A stretch of 64,000 bases of DNA from contig WHVD01000113.1 of the NCBI GenBank assembly GCA_015178975.1, forward strand, positions 124,001 to 188,000. Direction: 5' to 3'. How positions within the stretch are numbered: the first letter of the stretch is position 1; each line of letters begins with the position of its first letter. Origin of the DNA: Hysterangium stoloniferum. Its lineage: Eukaryota; Basidiomycota; Agaricomycetes; Hysterangiales; Hysterangiaceae. The position numbers and the translations under genes were made by a program. This document shows positions 1 through 11,837 of this stretch, in pieces. The notes beneath the pieces are model-generated. The model searched no databases, was not told where the DNA came from, and saw only the letters and a list, made by a program, of their open reading frames with translations.

Positions 1-1150
1 AGAAAAGAAGCCGAAGCAGGCGCAGGGCTAATCCACCATAAGCCCGCCATGTCTTCTGAGCTTTTAGGGAATAAAGGATGCAGAATCAGACCCACATTTT
101 CCAGAGGACAAGAAGGAGAAGGAGACTCAGGCTAATCCACCATATGGCCAGCATGTCTTCTGAGCTTGTCCACATGAAAAGAAGCAGAAGCAGGCGCAGG
201 GCTAATCCACCATAAGGGCGACATGTCTTCTGATCTATTCCATAAGAAAAGATGCAGAAACAGGCGCAGGGTTAATCCACCATAAGCCCGGGTTGTCCTC
301 AGAGCGTTTCCAGAAGAACAAAAACCTTTGTATCCCCGCAAGTCCCGGAAAATAAAGTCAGCACCATTCGAAATTTAGATGGCCGTAAATAGGAAAGAAT
401 GCTCATACCCTGAACGCCGCAACACTTACTAGATCGTATATCGGACTGGACCACCGCTTATTTTTTCCTTTTATCGTACAAGCGCATTTTTCACCCACAT
501 GCGTATATATGTATGTGACGCTATGGAGTACAACCTCAGTCGTTTACCTACAGCCCCACTAGGCAGCGACTGAATCTTGGGTGTCTGCTGCCTTCTGTTC
601 TAGTTCAGTCCACTTTTGTCAAATATATGTTTATTTATCAAAGGTACGTTGTTCGCGTGATCTATGGGCTTTACCCGAGCCGTCGAGAACTTGAGCGCAA
701 TAGCACTCCTACGCAAAATGTGATAACTTAGTCTTTCTAAACGAAAATAGGGTAGATCGATGTGTAGAGCTAGGATGGACACTGTGGGGTGCAGAATATA
801 TCAGGGATAAATATGGATTACTGCGGAAGTAATAATGAAATAGCAATTTAAAACATTTCCAGTATGCAACAGACCACCTCAGACCACACCAGCTGGAGCA
901 GAAGTGCTGTGTCCTTCCCTATTTACGGTCATATAAATTTCGCATTGTGACGACCTCACTTTCCGGGACTTGCGGGGATACAAAGGTTTCTGTTCTTCTG
1001 GAAAAGCTCCGATGCCATGGTGGGCTTATGGTGGATTAACCCTGCACCCGCTTCTGCTTATTTCCTGTGGAATAGCTCAGAAGAAATGTCGACCTTAGGG
1101 TGGATTAGCCCTACGCCTGCTTCTATTGTTTCTTCTGCAAACGCTCAGAG
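1..1150. mobile_element. Foldback-type DNA element with subrepeat-bearing inverted ends
   Basis: The left end (about 1-405) and right end (about 915-1150) are inverted copies. Both hold the GTATCCCCGCAAGTCCCGG block (left at about 332, inverted at about 962) and the 'GGCCGTAAATAGGAAAG' block. Outside them lie subrepeats around GCTAATCCACCATA at 27, 131, 201 and 271 (spacing 104, 70, 70), with inverted counterparts near 1030 and 1100. The interior (about 410-910) shows no convincing gene. Long inverted ends with tandem subrepeats and no transposase are typical of foldback elements. The left boundary may lie outside the window. Confidence 0.6.
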
Positions 1151-1157
1151 ATATATC

Positions 1158-1994
1158 TGTTAGAGTATGATATTACAGCTCTTACATAGTCTATGGTATT
1201 CCCTGTATTTTTCTGATATTTGTAGTATTTTTCCCAGCACTGTAGGTACAGTATTGAGTGAGTTACCTAGTAAGGTAACTGATGCGTAGGTGCTTAGGTA
1301 AGCACCCTGTAGCATGCTCAGCTGTGGGTGTGGGAAAGTCTCCTTAGTGTTTACTTTCCTCACACTCACAGGTGTGTAGTTATTTCACAGTTGAATATAT
1401 TTAGTGTTTATTTTTCTCACACTCACAGGGTGTTTGTCAAGAGTTATTCAACTGTTTCATGGGCCCCAGCTTCTAAACCGGTACATCCAGTTGTCATCTG
1501 CACAATCCATCACTTTGCACATCTTTTCTGACAACTTCTACTTGTCCAAAACACTCTACATTGTGTTTGGATTTTATTTTGGTTATATCTCCTTGGATTT
1601 TGGCCTGATTTGGTCGCTTTTTGGGCTCACATCTCACCTATGATTGTGCGCATCTTTTGCCCATTTAGGCGTCTATGTCCATAAAAGGAAATATAATCCC
1701 ACGCTCCAAATCGCTTGTCGTTGCTCAATTTCACTTTTTTGGGCAACTTCATTTTTATCACCCTTGTGACTCACCCTGTCACACCCTGTCACCTCTCTCT
1801 CTCCAGTCACACTCTTCCCTCACTCCTCAAGCACTTCACAGTATCATCTGGGTCTGTGCCACGTCATTTTACCTTTTAACATAGTCTTTTAGATACATTG
1901 AACTTGAACTGTTGGCATTGTGCTCTTCAGTGGGCCTTTGTTTTTACCTTCCTTGCAATATTATGGTAACCCTGTTGAGCAAGGCGGTGTTACA
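1158..1994 (+). mobile_element. Putative 5' LTR and leader of the copia element
   Basis: This segment precedes the copia gag by about 60 bp. It starts TGTTAGAG and contains a ...GGTGTTACA end near 1985-1997, fitting TG...CA LTR ends. Two near-copies of a TTTCTCACACTCACAGG block occur at about 1355 and 1414. The 3' LTR is not in the window, so the ends cannot be confirmed by comparison. Short ORFs here are not considered genes. Confidence 0.35.
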
Positions 1995-2055
1995 ACTGCT
2001 TGTCCAATTACCTAGTTCTTTTTTAAGTTAAATTATTGGTGGATATTGACGTGTC

Positions 2056-5000
2056 ATGGCATCCAGTGATACTTACAAACGTAGTATCATATTGGGAGAA
2101 AATAATTATGAGGATTGGAGACATGACGTAATTGGTCTTTTGCATATAGAGAACTGTCTCTCTATTGCCACTGGCAAAGAAAAACAACCTAGTGATACTA
2201 GTTTACAGTCTGCCTGGTTGGAACGCTCCAATAAAGCAGCTGGTATCATATGGTGCTCTCTTGGACCTACACAGTGCACCCATGTTGACATTGATGACGG
2301 TCCTAATGATATGTGGTCTAAAATTGAAAAGGCACATAATAAACAACTCCCTACAGTTCGTTTTAGTGCCTATAATGACCTCTTTAATATTCGGAAGGAA
2401 CCTGATGACTGTCTGACTTCATTAATGAGTCGTGTTGACAAGGTTTGTGCACATGTCCAGAACTTGTGTCCAAAGGGGTACACTCTTGCCATGCTGGATG
2501 ATGAGCTTGCTGCTCTCACTTTACTTCGTTCTCTGCCTGAATCTGACTCTGTGTGGACTTTATCTTTAATGATGAATACTGCTATCACATTCTCTGACGT
2601 CAAAACTCAATTTGCATCACAAGAGAGTCTGCAGTCTGCCAGGAGTTTAGAGATGGCAAACAAGATTGTGTCAAAAACTTCCAACACTTCTGGTAAAGTT
2701 CCTTGCACATTCTGCAATGGTTCCAGCCACACCCAAGACAATTGTCACGAGTATGCAAATGCACAGAAACAGGCAAAGGCCAGAGTTGAGCAGAAGAAAA
2801 AGGAGTATAAAGAAAGAATGGCTGCTAAGGCTGACAAAGCCAATATGTTTGACAAGGTATCAGAGGAGAAGAAATCAGAGAGTTCTGGAAATCCAAGTGT
2901 TTCTATCCCTGACTCTACCAATCCATCTTGTGCTCTCCTTGTCACTGCTACTTCTGACTGGACTGCTGACACAGGTGCTTCTTCGCACATGACTCCCCAT
3001 CATCATTGGTTTTCAAGTTATACACCGTTTCAAACACCTATCCAAGTTGCAAATGGACAAATAGTTATGTCTGCATGGATAGGAGCAGTGCGGTTTAAAC
3101 CTAAATGGAATGGAAATGTAATAATAGAGTTTGAGAGGGTTCTCCATGTTCCCCATCTCACAAGTAACCTCCTCTCTGTCTTGTATTTGACAAAGAAAAA
3201 GAATTTCCATGTTTCTATTTTTCATTCCACCATGTCTTTCTATTTGAGAAAGGTCTTGCGTTTCACTGCCACAGTCAATGAACATAACCAGGCCTATTTG
3301 GATGGAATGACAGTACCTATGATGGGTTATGCAGGTCTTGTTACAACCTGTCCCTTGGACTCCACACTTTGGCATCGTCGCTTTAATCATCTCAATCATG
3401 CTGATATCCAGAAGCTCCTCAAAGATGACTTGGTTGGTGGGATAAAGATTGACTCTCACACGTCTCCTGATCCTATTTTTGAACCTTGTTTGGCTGGAAA
3501 ATAGAACAGAGTTATTAATAAAATAGCAACAACACGCTATACTAAACCACTTGCACTCATTCACAGTGATGTTCATGGTCCCTTGCCTACACAAACTGTG
3601 GAAGGTTTTTGCTACTGGATCACTTTCATTGATGATGCCTCACACTATGCTTCAATTGCATTACTCAAAAATAAGAGTGATGCCTTTCAAGCATTTAAGC
3701 AATTCAAAGCTAAAGTGGAGAACTTGCTTGGTCAGATGATCAAGATATTCAGAGATGACAAGGGTGGAGAATATATGTCTAAGGAGTTTGATACCTTTCT
3801 TTCCACTGCTGGCATCAGCCGGCAGCATACTGTGTGGAATGAACCACATCAGAATGGGGTTGCTAAACACTTCAACAGAACATTGGAAGAAGGGGCTACT
3901 TCAATTATGGCTGAATCCTACCTCCCTCCCTCATTCTGGGGACATGCTGTCATTCCCATTACTCATGTGCGCAACTGCTCACCTACCACTAGTCTTAGGC
4001 ATTCTGTGCCTTATACTGTCTGGCATAGTAGGAAACCAGAAGTATCACATCTTAGGGTATTTGGCTGTACTGCTTATGTGCATGTACAGAAGGACCAACA
4101 TATTGGACTTGGCTCTCACACACAGAAATGTGTCTTTATTGGATATCCTCCAGATTATAAGGGTTGGATGTTTTACAATCCCTTGACTAAGAAGACTATT
4201 ATTAGTAATAATGCTGTCTTTGATGAGAGAATCTTACTAGGCTTGTCTAAACCTGCCATACCTTCTACTCCTACTACTCCTGATGTTCTTCCTGATACTC
4301 CACAATTTGTTGATTTCTTTATTCCTGGACCCTCTAGGTCTATTCAGGTGGGAGCCCAGCCTAATCAGGTGGGAGCTCCACAGGAACCAAATCAGGTGGG
4401 AGATGGTCAGAATAATGCTTTGCCTCCTGGTCCTAGTTCCAACTCTGATCCTAAATCTGAACATTCTGAACGTTCACCGAGTCCTCCTCCTCAACCACAT
4501 CGCAATCCACCCAGAAATAGAGTTCCTCCTAAGCATTTCCAGCAAGTTGACCCTGTTAACATCCACAACTATAGAGAATCTACTCCTGTAGTTGAGTCCA
4601 GTGATGAGGCAGAGGATTCTCCACTACATTCTCCTCCTTCAGTTGAGCCTGAGGAAGAAGCCCTAGCTACCAGTGAGGGAGATCTTTACATTGGTGTGGA
4701 TGAAACCTTTGAGTTTGCCTACAAGGCCAGTGCTCATGATGATGCACTGAGAACTCTCAAAGAGGCCTTATGAAGTCCTGATGCTGATAAGTGGTATGAC
4801 ACTGCATATGCAGAAATGCAATCCCTGCTTGAAAATGGCACTTTTCACCTTGCTAAACTACCTGAGAGTCATAACGCTATTGGCTCTCGTTGGGTGTTTG
4901 TGATCAAGCATAAGAAGGATGGGTCAATTGACAAGTTCAAAGCTCATATTGTTGCAAAAGGCTATGCACGGCGACCAGGGTTTGACTTCACTGATACCTT

Positions 5001-5212
5001 TGCTCCTACTGCCAAATGGGCCACTTTGTGTGCTGTCCTAGCATTGGCTGCACTGGAGGACATGGAACTTGAGAGTGTAGATATCTCCTCTGCATTCTTG
5101 AATGGTGAACTTGAAGAGGAAGTATACTTGCAGCAGCCTGAAGGTTTTCACCAAGGTGCTCGTGATGAGTTCTTACTTCTTCTGAAAGGACTATATGGTT
5201 TATGCCAGTCAC
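2056..5212 (+). pseudogene. Ty1/copia Gag-Pol polyprotein, decayed and truncated
   Basis: One reading frame runs gag, zinc knuckle (CTFCNGSSHTQDNC, CX2CX4HX4C), aspartic protease (DTGASSHMT), integrase and the start of reverse transcriptase (SRWVFVIKHKKDGSIDKFKA... through LYGL). It would move the element by copying its RNA into DNA and inserting it. It is dead: in-frame TAG at 3502-3504 and TGA at 4771-4773, each one C-to-T change from a sense codon (CAG, CGA). The integrase motif usually written VAERxNRT reads VAKHFNRT (codons 3865-3870), so the catalytic Glu is Lys. Reverse transcriptase stops at 5212, where an inverted gypsy LTR begins; its YVDD box and RNase H are absent. Confidence 0.93.
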
Positions 5213-5756
5213 TGTTAAGTGCCGTGTCAGGAACTTATTCTGGAACTATCAGAAAGTCACCGGGAAGTCGGGAACTAGTGGATAGGGTCAGGACGTCGGC
5301 TTCAGCTTATGTGCTGTGCCTCTACGCAAACACTGAAAGTCCTTAATTTCAGAAGTGAGACTTATGATGGAAGATATGGATATTCAGAGTTCCAAAGAGT
5401 TCCAAATATCGAGCGTACAGAAAGATGGGAGAAGGAATAAGAAACTAAGTTGATATCAGATCTAAGGTAAAGTACAAATTCACGGAAACTAATATAAGTC
5501 TTCTCGTTATTGTACTACAAACTAAGACCATAATAAGAGGGAAACGGAAATAATCTTAAAACGGAAATACAATAAGACATATCAGGGAGACAATATTCCG
5601 AAACAGGAATATAATAAACAAACGAGTGAATACTTGTCAACAGACAAATTACCAAATGCAGAACAAGGGAAGAATGTGGAAGATACGGTAACTATGATGT
5701 TCCGTAGTCAGAGATCTGAAGTCGGATATTGAAACATCCGGGAATGGGTCGTAACA
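5213..5756 (-). mobile_element. Gypsy 3' LTR, minus orientation, inserted into the copia RT
   Basis: Runs from TGTTAAGTGCC to GGGTCGTAACA, so on the minus strand it begins TGTTACGACC like the LTRs at 16306 and 62697. It carries the shared LTR motif on the minus strand at 5291-5322. It abuts a polypurine tract on the minus strand (5757-5769). Flanks GTCAC and GTACC do not form a clean duplication, as expected for one LTR of a larger element rather than a solo LTR. Confidence 0.75.
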
Positions 5757-5769
5757 GTACCCCCCTGTT
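5757..5769 (-). other. Polypurine tract of a minus-strand gypsy element
   Basis: Minus strand reads ACAGGGGGGTAC directly before the TGTTACGACC LTR start. The same arrangement, AAAGGGAGGGTAC followed by TGTTACGACC, occurs on the plus strand at 16293. Polypurine tracts prime plus-strand DNA synthesis and mark the internal side of the 3' LTR. Confidence 0.7.
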
Positions 5770-5940
5770 AGGCCAAAATCCCATAGAGGCGATTAGGTAC
5801 TGAGTGATTGAAGTGACAGCTGATTATTATGTGTTGTGAAATTTACACAATTCTGGAGGTGAGAGTTTCGGCTGTTGTGCTGAGTATAAAAACCTCCAAA
5901 TATTCGAATTAACGTTTTTGTTTCTTCATCCACAACTTGT

Positions 5941-6947
5941 ATGTCGATTCGTTGGCCAATATTCATCACTACCCCGGAAGATTCAGATACTGAAATTGCC
6001 ATTCTTCAAAAAATGTCGAAGGTCGCAGAACTTCAACAAAAACGACAAAGGATGGAGGAGTTGAAGCGATGACAGGAGGAGGAGGAAAAAGCCTTGATGC
6101 AGGAGTTGAAAGAGGCGGAAGAGGTGGAAAAACGGGAGTTGGAGCAGGCAAAGGTGGAGGCTTAGAAAAAGAAGGAAGAGGTGGAGAAGTTACAGTGGGA
6201 GTCAGAGGTGGTGAAAAAACTCAAGGAGATAAGGGAAGGAAAGGTAAGTTCCATCCATAGATTCCGTAGTTTCAACCGATAACTATTGGGTACAGCGAAA
6301 AGCCGTGGAGGTGGAGGTAGAGGGAGAGGCTGGACCTTCGAGTCCTAAAGTAAGTGCATCTACAAAAGGCCGATATTGATTAAGTTCCGAAACAGAAGCC
6401 AAAGGTCAAGGCTCTGGAACGGATGGAAGTGGTCCATGACAATCTGTGTTATCGATGTTCCATATGGAATATGACGTGTTGGAAACAGAAGGTAAAATGG
6501 GGTGGAACTTGCTATCCCTGCGCGGTTCTTAAACTTCCATGCACCCTCGCCTCGAAATGGGTTCCAAAAGGTGAAAAGGCTCAGAAAACTAACGACACGG
6601 AAAGTTCGGGAGCGGCCAGAGCTGCGGAAACTGAGGTGCCGAAAATGGATAGTATGGGCATGGAGCTCCTCAAGGACAACATTGACGCGTTAGTTTTTAT
6701 TGGGACGGAAGTCATGAAAATGCAGGATACACTAGATCACCATAATGAAATCCAGGAAAAAGGTTTCCGTTCGTTGATCTGGAACTTCTGGAGGCAAAAC
6801 GAATTCCTGGAGAAGGTAATGGTTAGCATCGGTGTTATCGCAGTATCCGAGAGATTTTCCAGTAAGGCATGGGAACAGCCTAATGATCCATTGGCGGAAT
6901 GTGTCGAAAAAAGATGGGAGTCAGGCAATGGTCACAAAGGTGCGTGA
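5941..6947 (+). pseudogene. Antisense accessory gene of a gypsy element (coiled coil plus Cys-rich module), copy II
   Basis: Three exons, starting MSIRWPIF. Exon 1 is a Glu/Lys-rich coiled coil and ends at a GTAAGT donor near 6244. A short acidic exon follows (about 6290-6350). Exon 3 (about 6392-6947) has two CX2CX6C units, CYRCSIWNMTC and CYPCAVLKLPC, then a helical tail ending near FWRQNEFLEKVMVSIGV. It lies just inside the 3' LTR and polypurine tract of a minus-strand gypsy element, so it is antisense to it. Exon layout and domain order match the gene at 15131-16095. In-frame TGA (6070-6072, from CGA or CAA) and TAG (6163-6165, from CAG) are single C-to-T changes. Function is unknown. Confidence 0.7.
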
Positions 6948-7137
6948 TGGTCACAAAGGCGCGTGATGGTCACAAAGGCGTGTGATGGTCACAAAGGCGC
7001 ATGATGGTCACAAAGGCGCATGATGGTCACAAAGGCGCATGATGGTCACAAAGGCGCATGATGGTCACAAAGGCGCATGATGGTCACAAAGGCGCATGAT
7101 GGTCACAAAGGCGCATGATGGTCACAAAGGCGCATGA
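6929..7137 (+). repeat. 19-bp minisatellite, 11 copies, in LTR family A
   Basis: Unit GGTCACAAAGGCGCATGAT repeats at 6929 and every 19 bp to 7119; the first copies vary slightly. A related 20-bp array sits at the equivalent place of the LTR at 43247-44915. The copy starts abruptly here, so the upstream part of this LTR is missing. Confidence 0.9.
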
Positions 7138-8206
7138 CTGTCACAATATGTGACAGTCACAAGATGTGAACGCATGCACAGGCATGAGAGCATTATGTCA
7201 TCATATATGCTACTGCAGCAAAAACCGGAAATCTCTGGAACATTCCAGTGGCTGCCAAAGGAATAGTAGTTAATAGGTACTAATAATAGATAGAATATTG
7301 TAAAATATTCTGTAAGTTTCCAGAATGTTCTATTATGCCAAGAATATTCTATAGTGTCTTAGAAAGTAGTTAGAACCTTCCACAATGCTCTAGAAAATTC
7401 TAGAAAATTCCAAATGACATCATTTCTTCCAGAATGACATCATTCAATCTTCTATAATCTTCTAAATGTCTCAGACTAAAATGTATATAAGGAGCTCAGC
7501 TCCAGCCTTGAAATATAATATCATCTTTACTACATTTTTCAGCCACATCAGTGTGCCACTGCAGCAAGCAGTTTATTCCATTCCTTGTTAGGCTGTTGGA
7601 CAAATAAATACAAATACTTAGTCACCTCTAGTTGAGCTGCTGACCTAAGTTAACTAAGGATCCCTTTGTCACCTCTTGTTGAGCCTCTGACAATAGTTCT
7701 ATCCCCAGGTCACTCTTCTGATCAATCAGGATTCCCTGCCATCTCTTGTTGAGCTTCTGGTATTAATCCTTTATACTATAGTCACCTCTTAATTGAGTAT
7801 TGATTATTAGTTTTCTTTACATTGTTATTTGTAATCTAAAGACTTCAGTCACCTTTTGTTGAGTAATTTGACTGATTATCACATTGCAAATAATCCTTGT
7901 TACATTTCTTGTTATTTGTAATCTAAAACTTCAGTCACCTCTTGTTGAGTAATTTGACTGATTATTACTTTACAAATAATCCCTGTTCCCTTGCTCATTT
8001 ATTGTGAATCAGTAAAGCATATTCACAAAACATCTTAAAGTGTTTGAGCATAAATAAATACTGAGAATATCTTTGCAAGATCCTAAGACTACATTAAGAT
8101 CTTGATAAGTTAGTATCACAGTAGACCCTGTAGGTTAGTGTAAATAAAGCATATATTAACCAAATAGTGTTTTATTCTATATCTAATCTTTTGACCTGTT
8201 TATAAC
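6929..8206 (+). mobile_element. LTR family A, truncated, upstream of gypsy gag
   Basis: Homologous to the complete solo LTR at 43247-44915. It contains the minisatellite, a TATA box with GTATATAAGGAGCTCAGCTCC (about 7483-7503), and a leader with degenerate CACCTCTTGTTGAG repeats (about 7620-7960). It stops at GACCTGTTTATA and lacks about 350 bp found at the end of the solo copies. It directly precedes gag, so it is probably the 5' LTR of that element, shortened at both ends. Confidence 0.7.
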
Positions 8207-8212
8207 AAATCT

Positions 8213-9137
8213 GTGGCCACCGACAAGGGCAAAGGTGTCAAAAATCCTCCACCTATCAAACGACCACACTCGAGGGATCTTACTTCTGAATTTTTAGCAG
8301 GTACTATAGATAAATTCATGACACACCTGCTTGAAGAACAAAAAAAAAAGGAACAAGAACCTCCATGGTCAAAAGTCAATGCTCCGGAACCCTTCACGGG
8401 TTCCAACCCAAACAAACTCTCTACTTTCCTCATGCAATGTCACTTCAATTTCCATGATTATGCCGCTGCATTCTCCACAGACTCCTGAAAAGTCAACTAT
8501 GCACTGTCATATTTGTCAGGATCCACGTTGAAATGGTTCAAACCGGCTTTTAGTGGAATTTCCGAGGAAGAGCCACTTTGGCTCGAAAATTGGGAGGCTT
8601 TTGTTGAGGAGCTTGAAACCAACTTCGGCCTGTATGACCCAACAGGAGAAGCTGTGAATAGTCTCACAAATCTTCGTATGAAGGACATGCAGTGCATCAC
8701 AGACTACATCGTCCAATTCAATAATCTTGCAGCTCATTGTCAGTGGGGCGATCCTGCTCTCTGCCACCAATTCTACACCAGTCTGCCGTCCCACCTTAAA
8801 GACAAAGTCTCGAAAGGAGAAGATGGCAACCCAAAAACCCTGTCCCGTATGTGCCTCAAAGCTCAAAATGCGGATGCACGTTATTGGGAACATCGCGTGG
8901 AAGTTGCCCGCGAGACCTGACTGGATAGCTAACAGTATAAAATTCCGGACTCCCGTGGCAGCTGAGGAAAGTGCGCCTGTCCTGGCCTCCACGGCACCCA
9001 TGGCCTTCCCAGCACCTGCAGTCTCGAGGACTCCTGTGATCCCTATGGCACCAATAGCTTCCCTGGAACCCACAGTACCTCCGTCCATTTCTCTGATTAA
9101 TGCTGCAGCTTTTATTAGGGCTTCAAAAATGGATGGG
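8213..9137 (+). pseudogene. Gypsy gag and remnant of the protease region (element I)
   Basis: Encodes a retrotransposon Gag (core residues ...SGSTLKWFKPAF... and ...QFNNLAAHCQWGDPAL...). A TGA at 8486-8488 interrupts it in the same frame. At about 8915 the frame jumps from Gag straight to DWIANSIKFRTP, a sequence found at the end of chromoviral proteases, so the zinc knuckle and almost all of the protease have been deleted. The coding sequence reaches ...INAAAFIRASKMDG at 9137, where LTR 9138-11837 is inserted, and resumes at 11838. No ATG is seen at the start (codon 8213 is GTG); the true start may be in the lost LTR-side sequence. Confidence 0.85.
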
Positions 9138-11837
9138 TGTGATGTATTAGCCTTATTTTAATACTATTTTCTGAAAAAGGAGTCCAATGCTCTATCAAAA
9201 TGTGCAAATACTCAATTTACTGCAAGGTAAAATAATTTAAGTATTTGATATTAATCAGTGGCAGCCTAAATAGACTTAGAACCCCTGAAGTAAAGAGTTT
9301 ACTTGAATATATGCACCCAACTTCGCAAAGAAGGTTTTGAGAGCTGCTTTTGCAAGCTTGTTCTTTTTCTGTGACAACAACTACTAAAATAAGAATAAGA
9401 ATTTACTGATTCCGAAGCTAGATTTAACTTCAATACTAGCTAGTTTATATATATTTTATACTATGTATTAAACAGTAGAAATATTTATAAACAGGTCAAA
9501 AGATTAGATATAGAATAAAACACTATTTGGCTAATATATGCTTTATTTACACTAACCTACAAGGTCTACTGTTGTCAGGAACCAGGAAACCTGCTGGCCT
9601 CCGGGCCCCCGGACCCCGTCCTACATGCTCCCGACCCTCTATATTGTATAGTAACAACCAGAGTTCCCATGGGAGCCCGCATGTCAACTTGTTTATGCCT
9701 GACTCTCTGTACGCACCCCACCTGTCTGCACCTATCCCTCCATGTCTCATACACCAGTCCTCGGACTCCGGACTCCACCCTATGTACACCCGACACTCTG
9801 TGTCTTATGTACCAGTCACCGGACTCCAACCGGACTCCTGGAACCCATCTAACAGAGCATAGAACCCCGCTCCTGTTATCTGTCTCTGCGTCTCACACAC
9901 CAGTCATCGGAAAACCCACCAGACTCTACCAGACCTCCTGCACATCAAGCCTGTCTATACCCAACACTATCTTGTGCACCAAGTCACCGGACTCCGACCG
10001 GACTTCCGGAACCCCTCTAACTGAGCCCCACTCCAGTTATGGTTAAATGATCTGTCATGATTCGTTCTCTGCTCCCGTTCCGTTCCGTCCCTAATTCCCA
10101 GTTTAGTATTTACTTGTTTCGTTTTATGTTTAATAGTTCTGCCTCTCATTAATACCGGATTTGGTATTATTACATTTCACATTCTATATAAGTCTGCTAT
10201 GTTCATGTACTTAGAATCCAGTTTCAATCTCGAACTAGTTTTCCCCCGAACAAGTTTGATCCTTGAACAGTCTCTAGTCCTCTTGTCTGTCTGCACACTC
10301 GATTCCCGGAACTCCCACGGGAACTCCGGAATCTATATCTTCCTGTATGCATTCTGTCAGCTTGAAATATGGACACCCGAATGAGTGTACGAGGGTGCAG
10401 CCTATAAGCTGAAGCCAAGTCTATCTCAGTCGTATCACCAGACTTTCTGGTAATTATTCTGATATCACCGTTCCTTGTACTAATAATCCCCGGAACTTTC
10501 CCGGGACCTATTACCTGGGGACTCCATGGGACTATTCCCGGAAGCAAGTGTGTATTCGGAATAGTTACCAGAAACCTCCGCAGGACTATCCGTGGAGCTT
10601 TGTTCGGGAACTTAACAACTGTGATATGAACTTATCAGGATCTTAATGTAGTCTTAGGATCTTGCAAGGATATTCTCTGTATTTGTTTATGTGAATATGC
10701 TTTACTGATTCACAATGAATGAACAATAGAACAAGGATTATTTGTAATGCAATAAACAGTCAAATTACTCAACTAGAGGTGACTGAAGTCTTAAACTACA
10801 AATAACAATGTAAGGAAAACTAATAATCAGTACTCAATTAAGAGATGACTATAGTATGAGATTATTTATATATTATTAGTTGATAACCAACAACTCTAAC
10901 TGAAGTGGAAACAATATATAAAAGATAGCCAACTATTCAATTAAGAAGTGGCAAGGGGGAACAAAAGTCAACAACTCAGATTGAGGTGACAGGGGAACAG
11001 CAGATCAGTCAACAGCTCAGATTGAGGTGACAAGGGATCTGATTGGGCCAACAACTCTGATAGAGGTGGAAAGGGTTTCCAACAGCTCAGATAGAGGTGG
11101 AATGAGATGTCCAACTGCCCAGATTAGGGTGGAGTAGCCTGCTTGCTGCAGTGACACACACAGATGTGGTGGGTTGATGTGATGATATGATTGATTGTTT
11201 TTGGATTATATTCAAGGCTGGAGCTGAGCTCCTTATATACATTTTAGTCTGAGACATTTAGAAGATTCTAGAAGATTGAATGATGTCATTCTGGAAGGAA
11301 TGATGTCATTTAGAATTTTCTAGAATTTTCTAGAGCATTGTGGGAAGTTCTAACTACTTCTAAGACATTATAGAATATTCTTGGCACAATAGAACTTTCT
11401 GGAATCTTATAGAATATTCTACAATATTCTATCTATTATTAGTATCTACTATCTACTATTCCTTGGGAAGCCACTGGAATATTCCAGGGAATTTCCGGTT
11501 TTTGCTGTAGTAGCATATATGATTATATAATGCTCTCGTGCCTGTGCATGTCGGCGTCGGAGTTTGAAATGTCATGTGAATATCACATGATTACTTGCGC
11601 ATTGTGAATAAGCGCTGAGTCGCTGACATATTAATCAAAAAAGAATAAAAAGTAGAAATTCAATAACTTGCTCAATTTATTAGATAAAAATACAAAATAA
11701 TTTGTATAAATTGAGGATAAATCAAACAAATATTGTACAATTTTATCGTCGCAATATAATTACATTTGAATATTTGTTTTCACAATTTGTTAGGGGAAAT
11801 TGTTTAAAAATTGGAAAAAACTTAGAAATACATAACA
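9138..11837 (-). mobile_element. Solo LTR family A, inverted, inserted in gypsy gag-pol (target ATGGG)
   Basis: Inverted relative of 43247-44915, with plus-strand ends TGTGATGTATTAGCC (9138) and GAAATACATAACA (11837). It is flanked by a 5-bp duplication ATGGG at 9133-9137 and 11838-11842. Removing the insert and one ATGGG joins gag to pol in frame. A second LTR (9573-10617) is nested inside. Short ORFs within are incidental. Confidence 0.9.
9573..10617 (+). mobile_element. Solo LTR family B nested in LTR A (target ACTGT)
   Basis: 1,045 bp from TGTCAGGAACC to GAACTTAACA, with TG...CA ends and a perfect 5-bp duplication ACTGT at 9568-9572 and 10618-10622. The intact target GGTCTACTGTGATAC is recognisable in the uninterrupted LTR A copies. 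A TATA-like TTCTATATAAG lies near 10186, and the shared LTR motif is at 10391-10421. Plus-strand ORFs such as 9527-9862 are not conserved and are not called. Confidence 0.92.

Noticed and set aside
3502-3504. Gag/Pol stop readthrough in copia
   Set aside because: The stop lies inside the GAG-pre-integrase/integrase region, not at a gag-pol border, and other lesions show the element is decayed.
6929-7137. CRISPR-like array
   Set aside because: Units are directly adjacent with no spacers; a minisatellite in a fungal LTR, not CRISPR.
9527-10046. Proline-rich ORFs of about 110-125 codons
   Set aside because: They lie inside solo LTR B, whose ends and target duplication are clear; not conserved in the related LTR pieces.
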